Shown in pieces: positions 28,917 to 37,348 of a stretch of DNA of 64,000 nucleotides. The notes beneath the pieces are model-generated. The model saw nothing but the letters and a program-made list of their open reading frames with translations. It searched no databases and was not told the DNA's origin. How positions within the stretch are numbered: the stretch's first letter is position 1; every line of letters begins with the position of its first letter. The stretch is from Arthrobacter sp. Soil763. Lineage in GTDB: Bacteria; Actinomycetota; Actinomycetes; Actinomycetales; Micrococcaceae. The position numbers were made by a program, and so were the translations under genes. The stretch lies in contig NZ_LMSH01000001.1 in assembly GCF_001428365.1 (NCBI RefSeq), positions 5,685 through 69,684 of the forward strand, in the 5' to 3' direction.

Positions 28917-30500
28917 ATGACGTCAGCACCCCACCGTCCCGCAGGCAGCCGACCTCCGGGCCGCCGCGGACGGACCGCCGGGGCCGCGGCGCTGGGCCTG
29001 GTGCTGGCCCTGGTCCTCTCCTCCTGCACCCTCTTCGGCTCCGGCGGGGGCAACTCCGGCAGCGCCCCTGGCTCGGCTGACCCGTCGATCGCCGCCGCAG
29101 CACCGGCCGAGCTACGCAGCTTTTACTCGCAGCAGCTGACCTGGTCCCGCTGTGAAGGGGAGTTCCAGTGCGCCAAGGTCAAGGTTCCGGTGGACTACGC
29201 CAAGCCCGACGGCGGCACGATCGAGATCGCCGCTATCAAGCTGGCCTCCAAGGGCGGCAACACCAAGGGCAGCCTGCTGGTCAACCCCGGCGGGCCGGGC
29301 GGCTCCGGCTACGACTTCGTGCGGGATGCCGGCGCCACCAACATTTCCGAAAAGGTGCGCTCCAACTACGACGTCGTCGGTTTCGACCCCCGCGGCGTCA
29401 AGCGCTCGGCACCGGTCACCTGCCTGACCGATAAGGAACGCGACGCCAACCGGGCCAAGGTCTACAAGCTGGACACCGACGCCGGGCTGGCCGAGGCCCT
29501 CGCCGACAACAAGGCAATCGCCGCCAAGTGCGCGGAGAAGACCGGGCCCGTCATGGGCCACCTGGATACCGTCAGCGCCGCCAAGGACCTGGACATCCTC
29601 CGCGGTGTCCTTAACGACAGCAAGCTCAACTATCTGGGCTACTCCTACGGCACGTTCCTCGGTTCCACCTACGCGTCGCTCTTCCCGGACAACGTGGGCA
29701 GGATGGTGCTGGACGGCGCCATGGACCCGTCGCTGAGCTACGAGGATCTCACCAGCGGCCAGGCGAAGGCCTTCGAGAAGGCCATCCGCGCCTACGTGGA
29801 CAACTGCCTGCAGGACAGCGGCTGCCCGCTCAGCGGCGGCCCGGACGACGCCGTCCGCCAGATCCAGGACCTCATCGCCGCCGTGGAAGCCAACCCGATG
29901 CCGGCCAAGGACGGCCGGGTCGTCAACGCCTCGATGTTCGTCAGCGGATTCATCCTGCCGTTCTACAACGACGACAACTGGCCGGCACTGACCCAGGCCC
30001 TGGACAGCGCCATGAAGGGCGACCTCTCCCCGATGCTCCGGCTGGCGGACTTCGGGGCGGACCGGGAGCCCGACGGGACCTACTCGGCGAACTCCACCTT
30101 CGCCTTCACCGCCATCAACTGCCTCGACTACCCGATGAACTCGGACACGGCGGCGATGCGCGCCGAGGAGAAGCAGCTCCGCGAGCTCTCCCCCACCCTG
30201 GGCTACTACTTCGCCTACGGCGGCACGAGCTGCAAGGACTGGCCCTACAAGAGCGTCCGCACCCCGGCCCCGGTTCAGTACAAGGGCTCCACGGACATCC
30301 TCGTCGTCGGCACCACCGGGGACCCGGCCACGCCGGTCGAGTGGGCCAGCGCGCTGCGCAAGCAGCTGGGCACTGCGTCGCTGCTGACCTGGGAAGGCCA
30401 GGGCCACACCGCGTACGGCCGCTCCAACAGCTGCGTGGAAAAGGCCGTCGACCGCTACCTCGTGGACGGCAAGACGCCGGCGGACAACACCGTCTGCTGA
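28917..30500 (+). CDS. Secreted lipoprotein alpha/beta hydrolase (tripeptidyl aminopeptidase-like)
   Basis: 527 residues. Basic N-terminus, hydrophobic core and lipobox LSSC (Cys37), so an exported lipoprotein. Alpha/beta hydrolase fold: NPGGPGGSGYDF near 123-134, nucleophile Ser243 (GYSYGT), Asp in GTTGDPATP and His in GQGHTAYGRS, with a TAP-like C-terminal domain. This family includes Streptomyces tripeptidyl aminopeptidases and related secreted peptidases, so a peptidase role is likely but unproven. Stands alone after holB, 60 bp downstream. Confidence 0.87.
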   Translation: MTSAPHRPAGSRPPGRRGRTAGAAALGLVLALVLSSCTLFGSGGGNSGSAPGSADPSIAAAAPAELRSFYSQQLTWSRCEGEFQCAKVKVPVDYAKPDGGTIEIAAIKLASKGGNTKGSLLVNPGGPGGSGYDFVRDAGATNISEKVRSNYDVVGFDPRGVKRSAPVTCLTDKERDANRAKVYKLDTDAGLAEALADNKAIAAKCAEKTGPVMGHLDTVSAAKDLDILRGVLNDSKLNYLGYSYGTFLGSTYASLFPDNVGRMVLDGAMDPSLSYEDLTSGQAKAFEKAIRAYVDNCLQDSGCPLSGGPDDAVRQIQDLIAAVEANPMPAKDGRVVNASMFVSGFILPFYNDDNWPALTQALDSAMKGDLSPMLRLADFGADREPDGTYSANSTFAFTAINCLDYPMNSDTAAMRAEEKQLRELSPTLGYYFAYGGTSCKDWPYKSVRTPAPVQYKGSTDILVVGTTGDPATPVEWASALRKQLGTASLLTWEGQGHTAYGRSNSCVEKAVDRYLVDGKTPADNTVC

Positions 30501-30527
30501 GGTGCCCCGCGGGACTGCCGGCTCATT

Positions 30528-30557
30528 TTGACCCGGGCGCGGACACTCCATTACAGT
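30528..30557 (+). promoter_or_regulatory. Promoter of tRNA-Thr
   Basis: TTGACC at 30528-30533, an 18-nt spacer, then TACAGT at 30552-30557. This predicts a start near 30564, some 40 nt before the mature tRNA end. Good sigma-70-type match. Confidence 0.55.
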
Positions 30558-30602
30558 TGACTCTTGCATGATCCGCCCGGTTCGCCGGCGGCCCACGCGG
30601 TT

Positions 30603-30675
30603 GCTTCCTTAGCTCAGTCGGTAGAGCGTTTCACTCGTAATGAAAAGGTCATCAGTTCGATTCTGATAGGAAGCT
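30603..30675 (+). tRNA. tRNA-Thr (anticodon CGU)
   Basis: 73 nt folding into a full cloverleaf: acceptor GCTTCCT/AGGAAGC, D arm with AGCTCAGTCGGTAGAGC, anticodon stem TTTCA/TGAAA with loop CTCGTAA (anticodon CGT at 30636-30638, reading ACG), and T arm with ATCAG TTCGATT CTGAT. CCA is not encoded. Followed at once by a strong terminator. Confidence 0.95.
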
Positions 30676-30682
30676 CGAAGAA

Positions 30683-30724
30683 AACCCCGGGTTCCCGCTC
30701 ATACAGCGGGAACCCGGGGTTCTT
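30683..30724 (+). terminator. Terminator of tRNA-Thr
   Basis: A 17-bp perfect stem (AACCCCGGGTTCCCGCT at 30683-30699 with its complement at 30705-30721), 5-nt loop CATAC, then TTCTTT on the plus strand. It probably also stops minus-strand reading from the convergent protease gene. Confidence 0.85.
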
Positions 30725-30774
30725 TCGTTGGGCGCGGGTGGCGCCGCCCTGCGATGACGCCCTGCGGCGGCGCC

Positions 30775-33267
30775 CTACGGGATCCGGATGCTGGGGCCCG
30801 ACCACTTGGTGACCGTGGCGTACCCGGCCTTGGAACCGATCACACGGACCTTGATGGTGTCGTACCGGTCCGCCCAGACGAGCCGGTAGTACCGCCCGGT
30901 CGCACCCCGGATGGCAACCCCCGACCGGTACCACTGGTAGCGCAGCGTGGTTCCTGCGGTCCAGGTCCTCGGGTTGGCGGCAAGCGTGTAGCCGTAGCGC
31001 GGGTAACCGCTGATCCAGGGCGTCCCCGCGATGAGGGTGCCCGTCGCGACGGCGCCCGTCGTGGCGGAGTCCCTGTAAAGGGTGGTGTAGCCGGCTTTGG
31101 TGCCGGTGACGCGGACCCGCATGGCCTTGCCCTGGTCGGCCGCTCCGAGCGTGTACTTGGCAGCCGTGGCTCCGGTGATGGCGCTGCCGGAGCGGTACCA
31201 CTGGTATCGAAGGGCAGCGCCCGGAGTCCAGGTGCCGGGGGCCGCGGTCAGCGCGTAGCCGACTTTCCTGGTGCCGTTGATGATCGGGGCCGGGCCGGAA
31301 AGGATGCCGGCGCTGACTACGTAGGCCGGGGTTTCTTTGACGATGGTGGTGTAGCCGGGCTGGGTGCGGGTCACGCGGCCCATCACGGCCTTGCCCAGGT
31401 CCGCCGCGGTGAGGTCGTATTTCGGGTGGGTGGCGCCCGGGACCGGCGCCCCGGACCTGTACCACTGCCAGGTCTGCGTGGCGTTGACCTGCCAGCCCGC
31501 TTGATCGGTCAACGTTCCCAGGAGCGACATCCCAACGCGGGCGCTGCCCGTTACCGTCAGGACCGGGTCCGGAACCGAGCCGGGATCCACCGGCTGGGTG
31601 GGCTCCGATGTTGCCGTCGCCGGATCGCAGCCGTATTTGGTCCCGGTGACGACGACGCTGAGTACTTGCCCCAGGTCGGCCGGCGCCACGGTGTACGTGC
31701 TGCCGGCCGCCGCCGCGATGGCGGCCCCGGCACGGTACCACTGGTAGCGCAGCGTGGTGTTTGGTGTCCAGGTGCCCGGGTCCGCGGAGAGCACCGAGCC
31801 GACAGTGGCGCTGCCCCGGATGGACGGGGTGCCCGGCACGATCGGTTCCGGGGTCACCGCCCCGGCGGCCGCAGCCTGGACAGCGGCGGCCGCGTCAACC
31901 AGGCCGGCTCCGCAGCCTCCGGTGTCGCAGGTGCCCGGTAGCGGCCGGGCCGTCTGCTTAAGGATCGCTTCGACCTCGCCCGGCGTGAGGGCCGGGTTTG
32001 CGGCCGTGATCAGGGCCGCGGCGCCGGCGACGTGGGGTGCGGCCATCGAGGTGCCCTGCATGTAGCCGTAGGTTTCGGCTCCGGGCACCGTGGTGCCGTT
32101 ATTCCAGGTCGAGAGGATGGTGTTCTGCCCGCCGGTGGAGCCATCACCGCCGGGGGCACTGACGTCGACCTCGGGCCCGTAGTTGGAGTAGTAGGCCCTG
32201 TTCCCCTCTCGGCCGGTCGCCCCGACGGTGACGATGTTGCTGCAGTTCGCCGGGGTGGAACCGGAGGCCGGTGAATTCTCGTTGCCGGCAGCGGCGACGA
32301 CCGTGACGCCCCGCGCGGCGGCGAAGTCGAGGGCGGACTGGAAGTAGGTGCCGCACTGGCCGTCACCGCCCAGGGACATGTTGATGACCCGGGCGGGGGT
32401 GATGGTGTCCGGAACGCCGGGGACGGCTCCCCCGGCAGCCCAGACGACGGCGTCGGCAACGTCACTGAGGTAGCCGCCGCAGGCGCCCAGGGCGCGGACC
32501 GGGAGGATCGAGGAGGAGTACGCGACGCCGGCGATGCCGATGCCGTTGTTGGCGGCCGCCCCGATGGTGCCGGCGACGTGCGTGCCGTGCCAGGACGAGG
32601 AATCGCCGTTGCAGTAGTCCCCGGCGTCGGTGGCGTCGCTGTCGCGGCCATCGCCATCGTTGGAGATGGTGGAATCGGAGATGAAGTCGTAGCCGGGGAG
32701 GACCTGCGTCAGGTCCGAGTGGGGTGTGATGCCGGTGTCGATGACGGCGACGACGGCGCCGTGGCCGGAGGTGACATCCCAAGCCGCGGGGACGCGCATC
32801 CCGGCCTTGTCCTCGAAGAGGTCCCACTGCCGCGGGTACATCGGGTCGTTCGGGGTGGAGGCCTGCCGGAGGAAGGTGTCCGGTTCGGCGTATTCGACGT
32901 TGGCCTGGCTGCGCAGGGAGGCGAGGACCTTGGCGCCCTCGGAAGGGGTCAGCGTCCCGGCAGCCTGGACGACGGCTGCTCCACGGGCCGTGGCGCGCAA
33001 CTCTTTGACGGAGACCCCCGAGGACCTGGCTGCCTGCCCGTAGGCGTGGGCCCGGGCACTGGCCCTGCCGGCGGCTTCGGTCTTGAACTTCACCACGAAC
33101 CGTCCCGCCGCTACGGCAGGTGCGGGCGCAGTCGCCGTCGCGGGCGGGGAGACCGGCCGCAAATCACGCTCGGGCGCCGCTGCGGCGGGAAGCGTGAACA
33201 GGGTGCCGCAAAGGACGGCTGCAGTACTCAGTGAGACGACGGCCCTGGACGGGCGCGGTGCGGTCAT
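30775..33267 (-). CDS. Secreted S8 (subtilisin-like) serine protease with C-terminal repeats
   Basis: 830 residues from ATG 33267, chosen over ATG 33285 because GAGG sits 6 nt upstream. Signal peptide (about 1-31, ending at LPAAAA), an inhibitor-I9-like propeptide (about 55-130), then the S8 domain with catalytic Asp177 (VIDTGI), His230 (HGTHVAG) and Ser407 (GTSMAAPH). The C-terminal third holds four repeats of 80-95 residues, each with a WYR(S/A)G core (LRYQWYRSG in the best) and a TGxKAGY end, most likely beta-sandwich surface-binding modules. No sortase motif. Lies between tRNA-Thr and a degenerate copy of its 3' end. Confidence 0.9.
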   Translation of the reverse strand: MTAPRPSRAVVSLSTAAVLCGTLFTLPAAAAPERDLRPVSPPATATAPAPAVAAGRFVVKFKTEAAGRASARAHAYGQAARSSGVSVKELRATARGAAVVQAAGTLTPSEGAKVLASLRSQANVEYAEPDTFLRQASTPNDPMYPRQWDLFEDKAGMRVPAAWDVTSGHGAVVAVIDTGITPHSDLTQVLPGYDFISDSTISNDGDGRDSDATDAGDYCNGDSSSWHGTHVAGTIGAAANNGIGIAGVAYSSSILPVRALGACGGYLSDVADAVVWAAGGAVPGVPDTITPARVINMSLGGDGQCGTYFQSALDFAAARGVTVVAAAGNENSPASGSTPANCSNIVTVGATGREGNRAYYSNYGPEVDVSAPGGDGSTGGQNTILSTWNNGTTVPGAETYGYMQGTSMAAPHVAGAAALITAANPALTPGEVEAILKQTARPLPGTCDTGGCGAGLVDAAAAVQAAAAGAVTPEPIVPGTPSIRGSATVGSVLSADPGTWTPNTTLRYQWYRAGAAIAAAAGSTYTVAPADLGQVLSVVVTGTKYGCDPATATSEPTQPVDPGSVPDPVLTVTGSARVGMSLLGTLTDQAGWQVNATQTWQWYRSGAPVPGATHPKYDLTAADLGKAVMGRVTRTQPGYTTIVKETPAYVVSAGILSGPAPIINGTRKVGYALTAAPGTWTPGAALRYQWYRSGSAITGATAAKYTLGAADQGKAMRVRVTGTKAGYTTLYRDSATTGAVATGTLIAGTPWISGYPRYGYTLAANPRTWTAGTTLRYQWYRSGVAIRGATGRYYRLVWADRYDTIKVRVIGSKAGYATVTKWSGPSIRIP

Positions 33268-33643
33268 TCGGTTCCTCAGGTGCATGGCCGGCGGCCGCCG
33301 GCGCTCGGGCGAGAGCGGGAAACGCTCGCGCTCGACCAGCCCCGGGTCCCCGAAAGAACTTTAACCTAGAAGCATCGGTGCTGGCCGCAAATTGCGGGTA
33401 CCCTTGGCCTTTCCTGCGCTTGGAGCGCACCCCGGAGACTGCAGCCGTCCGGGCGCCCCGCAAACCACCCTCGACATTCTCGATTTTTGATCGGAAGCTC
33501 AAGGAGACCCCCCGGAAATCAGTGATCTCCGGGGGTCTGTCTTTTGTTGATTCGGCGTGATCGCGGCCGGACCAGCGGCTTCCATGGGTGCTCTGAGGGG
33601 CCGCCCAGCCGAACCGAGTCCAGGGCGCCGCCCCACACCGACG
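33268..33643. other. Intergenic region with tRNA-3'-end-like remnant
   Basis: 376 bp without a plausible gene between phoD and the protease gene. At 33479-33512 the plus strand resembles the tRNA-Thr 3' end and flank at 30656-30688: both contain CGATT, TGAT, GGAAGCTC and then AAG and ACCCC, with about one indel and several substitutions. No matching 5' half of a tRNA is present, so it is a remnant at most. Confidence 0.4.
33505..33545 (+). terminator. Orphan terminator hairpin, plus-strand orientation
   Basis: AGACCCCCCGGA at 33505-33516 pairs with TCCGGGGGTCT at 33528-33538 (one bulged C), extended by ATCA/TGAT toward the loop, and followed by GTCTTTTG on the plus strand. No plus-strand gene precedes it, which fits a lost tRNA gene or an unrecognised small RNA. 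It may also end phoD transcription on the minus strand, though no U-run follows there. Confidence 0.5.
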
Positions 33644-35179
33644 TCAGGCCCGCTGCGCCCCAGGCTGGCCGTTCCGGACCACGAAGGACGCGTCGACGAC
33701 GGCCGGTGACGTGGTGTCCGCGGCCGACGCCACCACGAGGTAGTCGCTGCGAAACTCGTCCGGGGTCACCGTGCAGCGGGTCCAGCCCCGCTTGTCCGGG
33801 TTGATGTAGTGGGTGTGGGGGTTGGCCGGCAGGCCGTCCTTGATTGACTGGGCCCAGCCGCATCCGGAGCTGATGGAGGTTCCGACGAACTCCGTGGTGA
33901 CGATCTTTGAGGCCGGGTCCGCGTGGTCGAGCAGGACATCGTTGACGAAGGCGGCGTGCCAGTCACCGCTGAGGATCACGGGGTTGGCCGGGTTCTGCCG
34001 GTTGATGAAGTTGGTGAGGCGGTTGCGCGAGACGACGTAGCCGTCCCACTGGTCGTGGTTGACCGAAAGCTTCTCGGTCGTGTCGTAGTCGTACTGCGCC
34101 ATCATCGTCTGCTGGGCGATGACGTTCCAGCGGGCGGACGAGGAGGCGAGCCCCTTGAAGAGCCACTGTTCCTGCTCATCCCCCATGAGGGTGCGTGAGG
34201 GGTCGTACACGCCGGGGTGCTGGGGGCCGCCGGGGAAGTTCTCGGTGAGCTGGTCCGAGCGGTACTGGCGCGTGTCCAGCACGTGGAACCGCGCCAGGTT
34301 GCCGTAGTCCAGGGCCCGGTACAGGACCATGTCCGGGCCGGTGGGCCGTTGCGGACGGCGCAGCGGAAGGTGCTCGTAGTAGGCCTGGAACGCGTTGGTG
34401 CGCAACTGAAGGAACCGCTGCGGGTCGTTCGACGCCTCGTTGTCGGGCTGGGACACAGCGTTGGCCCAGTTGTTCTCGACCTCATGGTCGTCGAAAGTCA
34501 CGACGAACGGGAACCGCGCGTGCGCGGCCTGCAGGTCGGGCGAGCTCTTGTACTTGGCGTGGTTGTTGCGGAAGTCGGCCAGCGTCTCGTGGTTCCTGGC
34601 TTCGTAGGTGTAGTCCCCCACGTGCACCACGAGGTCAAGGTCCTCCCGTGCCATGGTGCGGTAGGCGGCGTAGCGGCCGCCCGCCCACGACTGGCACGAG
34701 GCCAGTCCGAAGGTGATCCGCGCCGGGTCCGACCCGGCCGCCGGCGCCGTGCGGGTGTGCCCGACCGGGCTTTCCTCGTTGCCGACGCGGAAACGGAACC
34801 AGTAGTCCGCGGACGGGCGCAGGCCGTCCACCTCGGCGTGCACGGAGTGGGCCAGCTCGGGGGTGGCGCTCTCGCTGCCCGCTTTGACGACGGTGCGGAA
34901 TGCCGGGTCCGCGGCGACCTGCCAGTTCACCTGGACCTTGTAAGGGGGCATGCCGCCCCGCCCGTCTGCGGCCTGGGGCTCCGGCGCCAGCCGGGTCCAC
35001 AGCACGATGCCGTCAGGGGTAGGATCACCGGACGCCACACCCAGGGTGAAAGGGTTCTGCGGGAAGTGCGGTTCAGCCCAGGCGGGGGCCGTGGAGAGGC
35101 CGTAGATGGCGGCAGTGGCCGCCGCGCCGCCGGACAGGGCGAGGAAGCGTCGGCGGGACGTGGCAAAGGAACCTGACAT
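33644..35179 (-). CDS. phoD: Secreted alkaline phosphatase/phosphodiesterase PhoD
   Basis: 511 residues from ATG 35179 with AGGAGAC just upstream. Tat signal SRRRFLAL at residues 8-15, cleavage after WAE region (about 35). N-terminal Fn3-like PhoD_N domain (FTLGVASGDPT), then the metallophosphatase with VHVGDYTYEA, FDDHEVENNWA and SGDWHAAFVNDV as metal-site motifs. Releases phosphate from extracellular phosphodiesters and monoesters. Two adjacent 11-bp PHO-like repeats lie 58-79 bp upstream, so control by RegX3 is expected. Confidence 0.94.
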   Translation of the reverse strand: MSGSFATSRRRFLALSGGAAATAAIYGLSTAPAWAEPHFPQNPFTLGVASGDPTPDGIVLWTRLAPEPQAADGRGGMPPYKVQVNWQVAADPAFRTVVKAGSESATPELAHSVHAEVDGLRPSADYWFRFRVGNEESPVGHTRTAPAAGSDPARITFGLASCQSWAGGRYAAYRTMAREDLDLVVHVGDYTYEARNHETLADFRNNHAKYKSSPDLQAAHARFPFVVTFDDHEVENNWANAVSQPDNEASNDPQRFLQLRTNAFQAYYEHLPLRRPQRPTGPDMVLYRALDYGNLARFHVLDTRQYRSDQLTENFPGGPQHPGVYDPSRTLMGDEQEQWLFKGLASSSARWNVIAQQTMMAQYDYDTTEKLSVNHDQWDGYVVSRNRLTNFINRQNPANPVILSGDWHAAFVNDVLLDHADPASKIVTTEFVGTSISSGCGWAQSIKDGLPANPHTHYINPDKRGWTRCTVTPDEFRSDYLVVASAADTTSPAVVDASFVVRNGQPGAQRA

Positions 35180-35236
35180 GGTGTCTCCTGAGTGGGTCGG
35201 CTGATGTCCGCTCCATTCAGTCAGCGCGAGCTGAGG

Positions 35237-35258
35237 GGACTGTGAACCCGCAGTGAAC
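35237..35258 (-). promoter_or_regulatory. PHO-box-like direct repeat upstream of phoD
   Basis: On the minus strand GTTCACTGCGG is followed without a gap by GTTCACAGTCC, two 11-bp units sharing GTTCAC. They end 57 bp before the phoD start. Same unit length and core as the block between senX3 and phoU. Confidence 0.75.
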
Positions 35259-35336
35259 GAGCCCCAAACCCTGTCCGGATCCCTGGGGCGACGGTGCAGC
35301 GCGCGTCCGGCCCTCCAGCACCGGCTCGACCCGGTC

Positions 35337-35810
35337 CTACCGGCCCCAGACCGACGCGGCGCCGGAGTGGCCGGTGACGATGCTCTGGTACAGGAAGAAA
35401 GCCCCGGCCAGTGCCCCGGCGACCAGCAGGACCAGCCGGACCGCCCGGTTATCACGCAGGCTTCCCAGGAACGCGAAGCGCCGCCCGATCGGGTCGTAGC
35501 TGGTCACGATCATGGCCGCCACGATCACAAAGAAGATCACCGAGACAATCTTCAACACGTCGCCCTGCTCTGCATGTTCCCGGATCATCTCCGTCGCGGG
35601 ACGGGACTCCTCCAGCTGCTCCCCGGCTTGCGCGGTGACCAGCGAGATAGGCACCAGGAGCAGCGCGAGGACCCCCAGGGGCCAGGCGAGGTACCGGCGC
35701 CAGCGCGGCGCCGCGGCGTAGATGATGGCCGCGAGCCCCGCGATCGGACCAAGAACGACGACGGCGTGGACCAGCAGAATATGGGCCGGGAGACCGGCAA
35801 TTTCAATCAC
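35337..35810 (-). CDS. DUF2231-family membrane protein
   Basis: 157 residues with four membrane segments (about 7-30, 42-62, 85-105, 123-142). The start ..GLPAHILLVHAVVVLGP and the end ..VTGHSGAASVWG carry the conserved His residues of the DUF2231 family, which suggests a heme- or metal-linked membrane role, but no function is established. It lies upstream of phoD on the same strand; the PHO-like box is between them, so phoD can be transcribed separately. Confidence 0.8.
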   Translation of the reverse strand: MIEIAGLPAHILLVHAVVVLGPIAGLAAIIYAAAPRWRRYLAWPLGVLALLLVPISLVTAQAGEQLEESRPATEMIREHAEQGDVLKIVSVIFFVIVAAMIVTSYDPIGRRFAFLGSLRDNRAVRLVLLVAGALAGAFFLYQSIVTGHSGAASVWGR

Positions 35811-35880
35811 GGAGGATCTCCTACGGTGGACGTGCCCTGCACTTTCCCGGCGCAGGGGCCGGAGCTTCTATGATTCTTGC

Positions 35881-36939
35881 ATGGCAGAGCGTGGGCTGGC
35901 GGGCATCGCGGCGGAACTCTATGCCCTGCCGTTCGACGACTTTGTTGCCGGCCGCAACGCCGCCGCCAAGGCCCTGCTCGCCGAAACCGCCCCGACACCG
36001 GAGCTGCGGGCCCGGGCCGCGGAGGTCAGGGCCCTGCCCAAACCCTCGGTAGGCGCCTGGGCCGTCAACATGCTCGCCTGGCAGCAGCCCGCGGCCCTGC
36101 ACGGCCTGGTTGATCTGGGGCGCACCATGCGGCAGGCGCAGAACGACCTCGACGCCGCTGCCCTCCGGACGCTCGCCCGGGAGCGGCGGACGCTGCTCGC
36201 CGCCGCGGTCGACGCAGCCCGGGCGGCGGCCGCCCAGCGCGGACGGAAGATCAGCGGCACCGTCGCCGCGGAGGTGGAACAAACGCTGCGCGCGGCCACT
36301 GCGGACGAGGGTGCGGCCGCTGCCGTCGGCAGCGGGCGCCTGCTCCGCGCCCTGGCCGGCGACGGCGTCGACGTCGTCGACCTCGACGGCGCGGTCGCGG
36401 TCCCGGATGCTCCCCCGGCGGCTGCCGCCGCGCCGCCGGCCGCCGCTGCCTCAACCCCCGCCGGGTCACCGCCGCCGGCCGGGCGCGGGAAAACGAGCGG
36501 CGCGGCAGGTCGAAGCCGCACTGCCGGGGCCGCTCCCGTATCCGGCAAACCCGGGAGCACTACGCCGCCGCCGACCGGCGAGCCGCGGCTCCGGGCTGTC
36601 CGGCCGGAGCGGCCCGCGCCCAGCCCCACCGTGCGGAAACGCGCGGAGGCGGCACTGCAGGAAGCGCAGGCGGCCGCGGAGGCCAGTGCCGAGGAGGCAG
36701 CGCGCACGGCCGGCGAGCGGGAGGACGCCGAGGGGGCAGCCGCTGCCCTGGCCGAGGAAGTCAGCCGGCTGAGGCAGGAACTGTCCCGCACGGAGTACGA
36801 GTTGCGGCGGGCACGCAAGCAGCTGGACCACACGTCGGCGACCGCCCAGCAGGCCGGCCGCGCCGCCGCCAAGGACCGCCGCCGGGAGGAGCTGGCCCGG
36901 CAGCGGGTGCTCCGGCTGGGCAACACGCCGGACCGGTGA
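35881..36939 (+). CDS. Conserved hypothetical protein with C-terminal coiled coil
   Basis: 352 residues from ATG 35881. An Ala-rich helical N-terminal part (1-165) beginning MAERGLAGIAAELYALPFDD, a low-complexity Pro/Ala/Gly linker (about 175-240), and a long charged coiled coil (about 245-345) with heptad-like Glu/Arg/Leu spacing. No signal peptide or membrane segment. No family recognised; the NAAAKALL and KPSVGAWAVNML segments look conserved-type rather than random. Divergent from the DUF2231 gene. Confidence 0.7.
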   Translation: MAERGLAGIAAELYALPFDDFVAGRNAAAKALLAETAPTPELRARAAEVRALPKPSVGAWAVNMLAWQQPAALHGLVDLGRTMRQAQNDLDAAALRTLARERRTLLAAAVDAARAAAAQRGRKISGTVAAEVEQTLRAATADEGAAAAVGSGRLLRALAGDGVDVVDLDGAVAVPDAPPAAAAAPPAAAASTPAGSPPPAGRGKTSGAAGRSRTAGAAPVSGKPGSTTPPPTGEPRLRAVRPERPAPSPTVRKRAEAALQEAQAAAEASAEEAARTAGEREDAEGAAAALAEEVSRLRQELSRTEYELRRARKQLDHTSATAQQAGRAAAKDRRREELARQRVLRLGNTPDR

Positions 36940-36975
36940 CGGAAGACTGTCAGAGGCCGGTTGCAGACTTAAACC

Positions 36976-37200
36976 ATGGAAAAGCATCAGGATTCCGCAT
37001 CAGCCCGGACGGCGGGGACGCAGCAGCCGGCACTGTACTGGGAGGTGACCTATCTGGACGCCGACTGCGGCCGGGTACGCACCGAAGCTTTCGACGACGC
37101 CGCACAGGCCGAGCGCTTCGCCAGCCGCTACGTCCACCACCAGGACGGCTGGGCGATCGTCGACGCCCTCCAGGTGCGGGCCGGCCGGGCCGCCGCCTGA
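36976..37200 (+). CDS. Small hypothetical protein
   Basis: 74 residues, ATG start. Disordered first 18 residues, then a compact segment with LYWEVTYLDADCGRV and a helix DDAAQAERFASRYV, suggesting a small alpha/beta fold. No family recognised. 36 nt after the coiled-coil protein on the same strand and ahead of a strong hairpin terminator, which supports it as a real gene. Confidence 0.55.
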   Translation: MEKHQDSASARTAGTQQPALYWEVTYLDADCGRVRTEAFDDAAQAERFASRYVHHQDGWAIVDALQVRAGRAAA

Positions 37201-37300
37201 CATTGGCGGACCAGGCGCATGGGAGCTTCCTGAGAGTCTCGCTTCCGCCCTATCCGGGGACGTGCGGCGGGAGCGGCTAACCCCGCGGCACTTAAGCCGA

Positions 37301-37334
37301 AGGGCGGCCCGGGGCCGAAGCCCCGGACCGCCCT
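37301..37334. terminator. Bidirectional terminator between convergent genes
   Basis: A 15-bp stem with one mismatch, AGGGCGG then CCGGGGC at 37301-37315 against its complement at 37320-37334, 4-nt loop. Lies between the small plus-strand gene and the aldo/keto reductase stop. Confidence 0.7.
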
Positions 37335-37348
37335 CTGGCTGCGCTCGG

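Noticed and set aside
33476..33500. A functional second tRNA gene near 33.4-33.5 kb
   Set aside because: Only a T-arm and acceptor-like 3' stretch is visible. No 5' acceptor strand GCTTCC(G/T) or anticodon arm lies in the preceding 90 bases.
30603..33545. Integrative element at tRNA-Thr
   Set aside because: There is no integrase, excisionase or phage gene. I kept only the weaker observation of a degenerate 3'-end copy.
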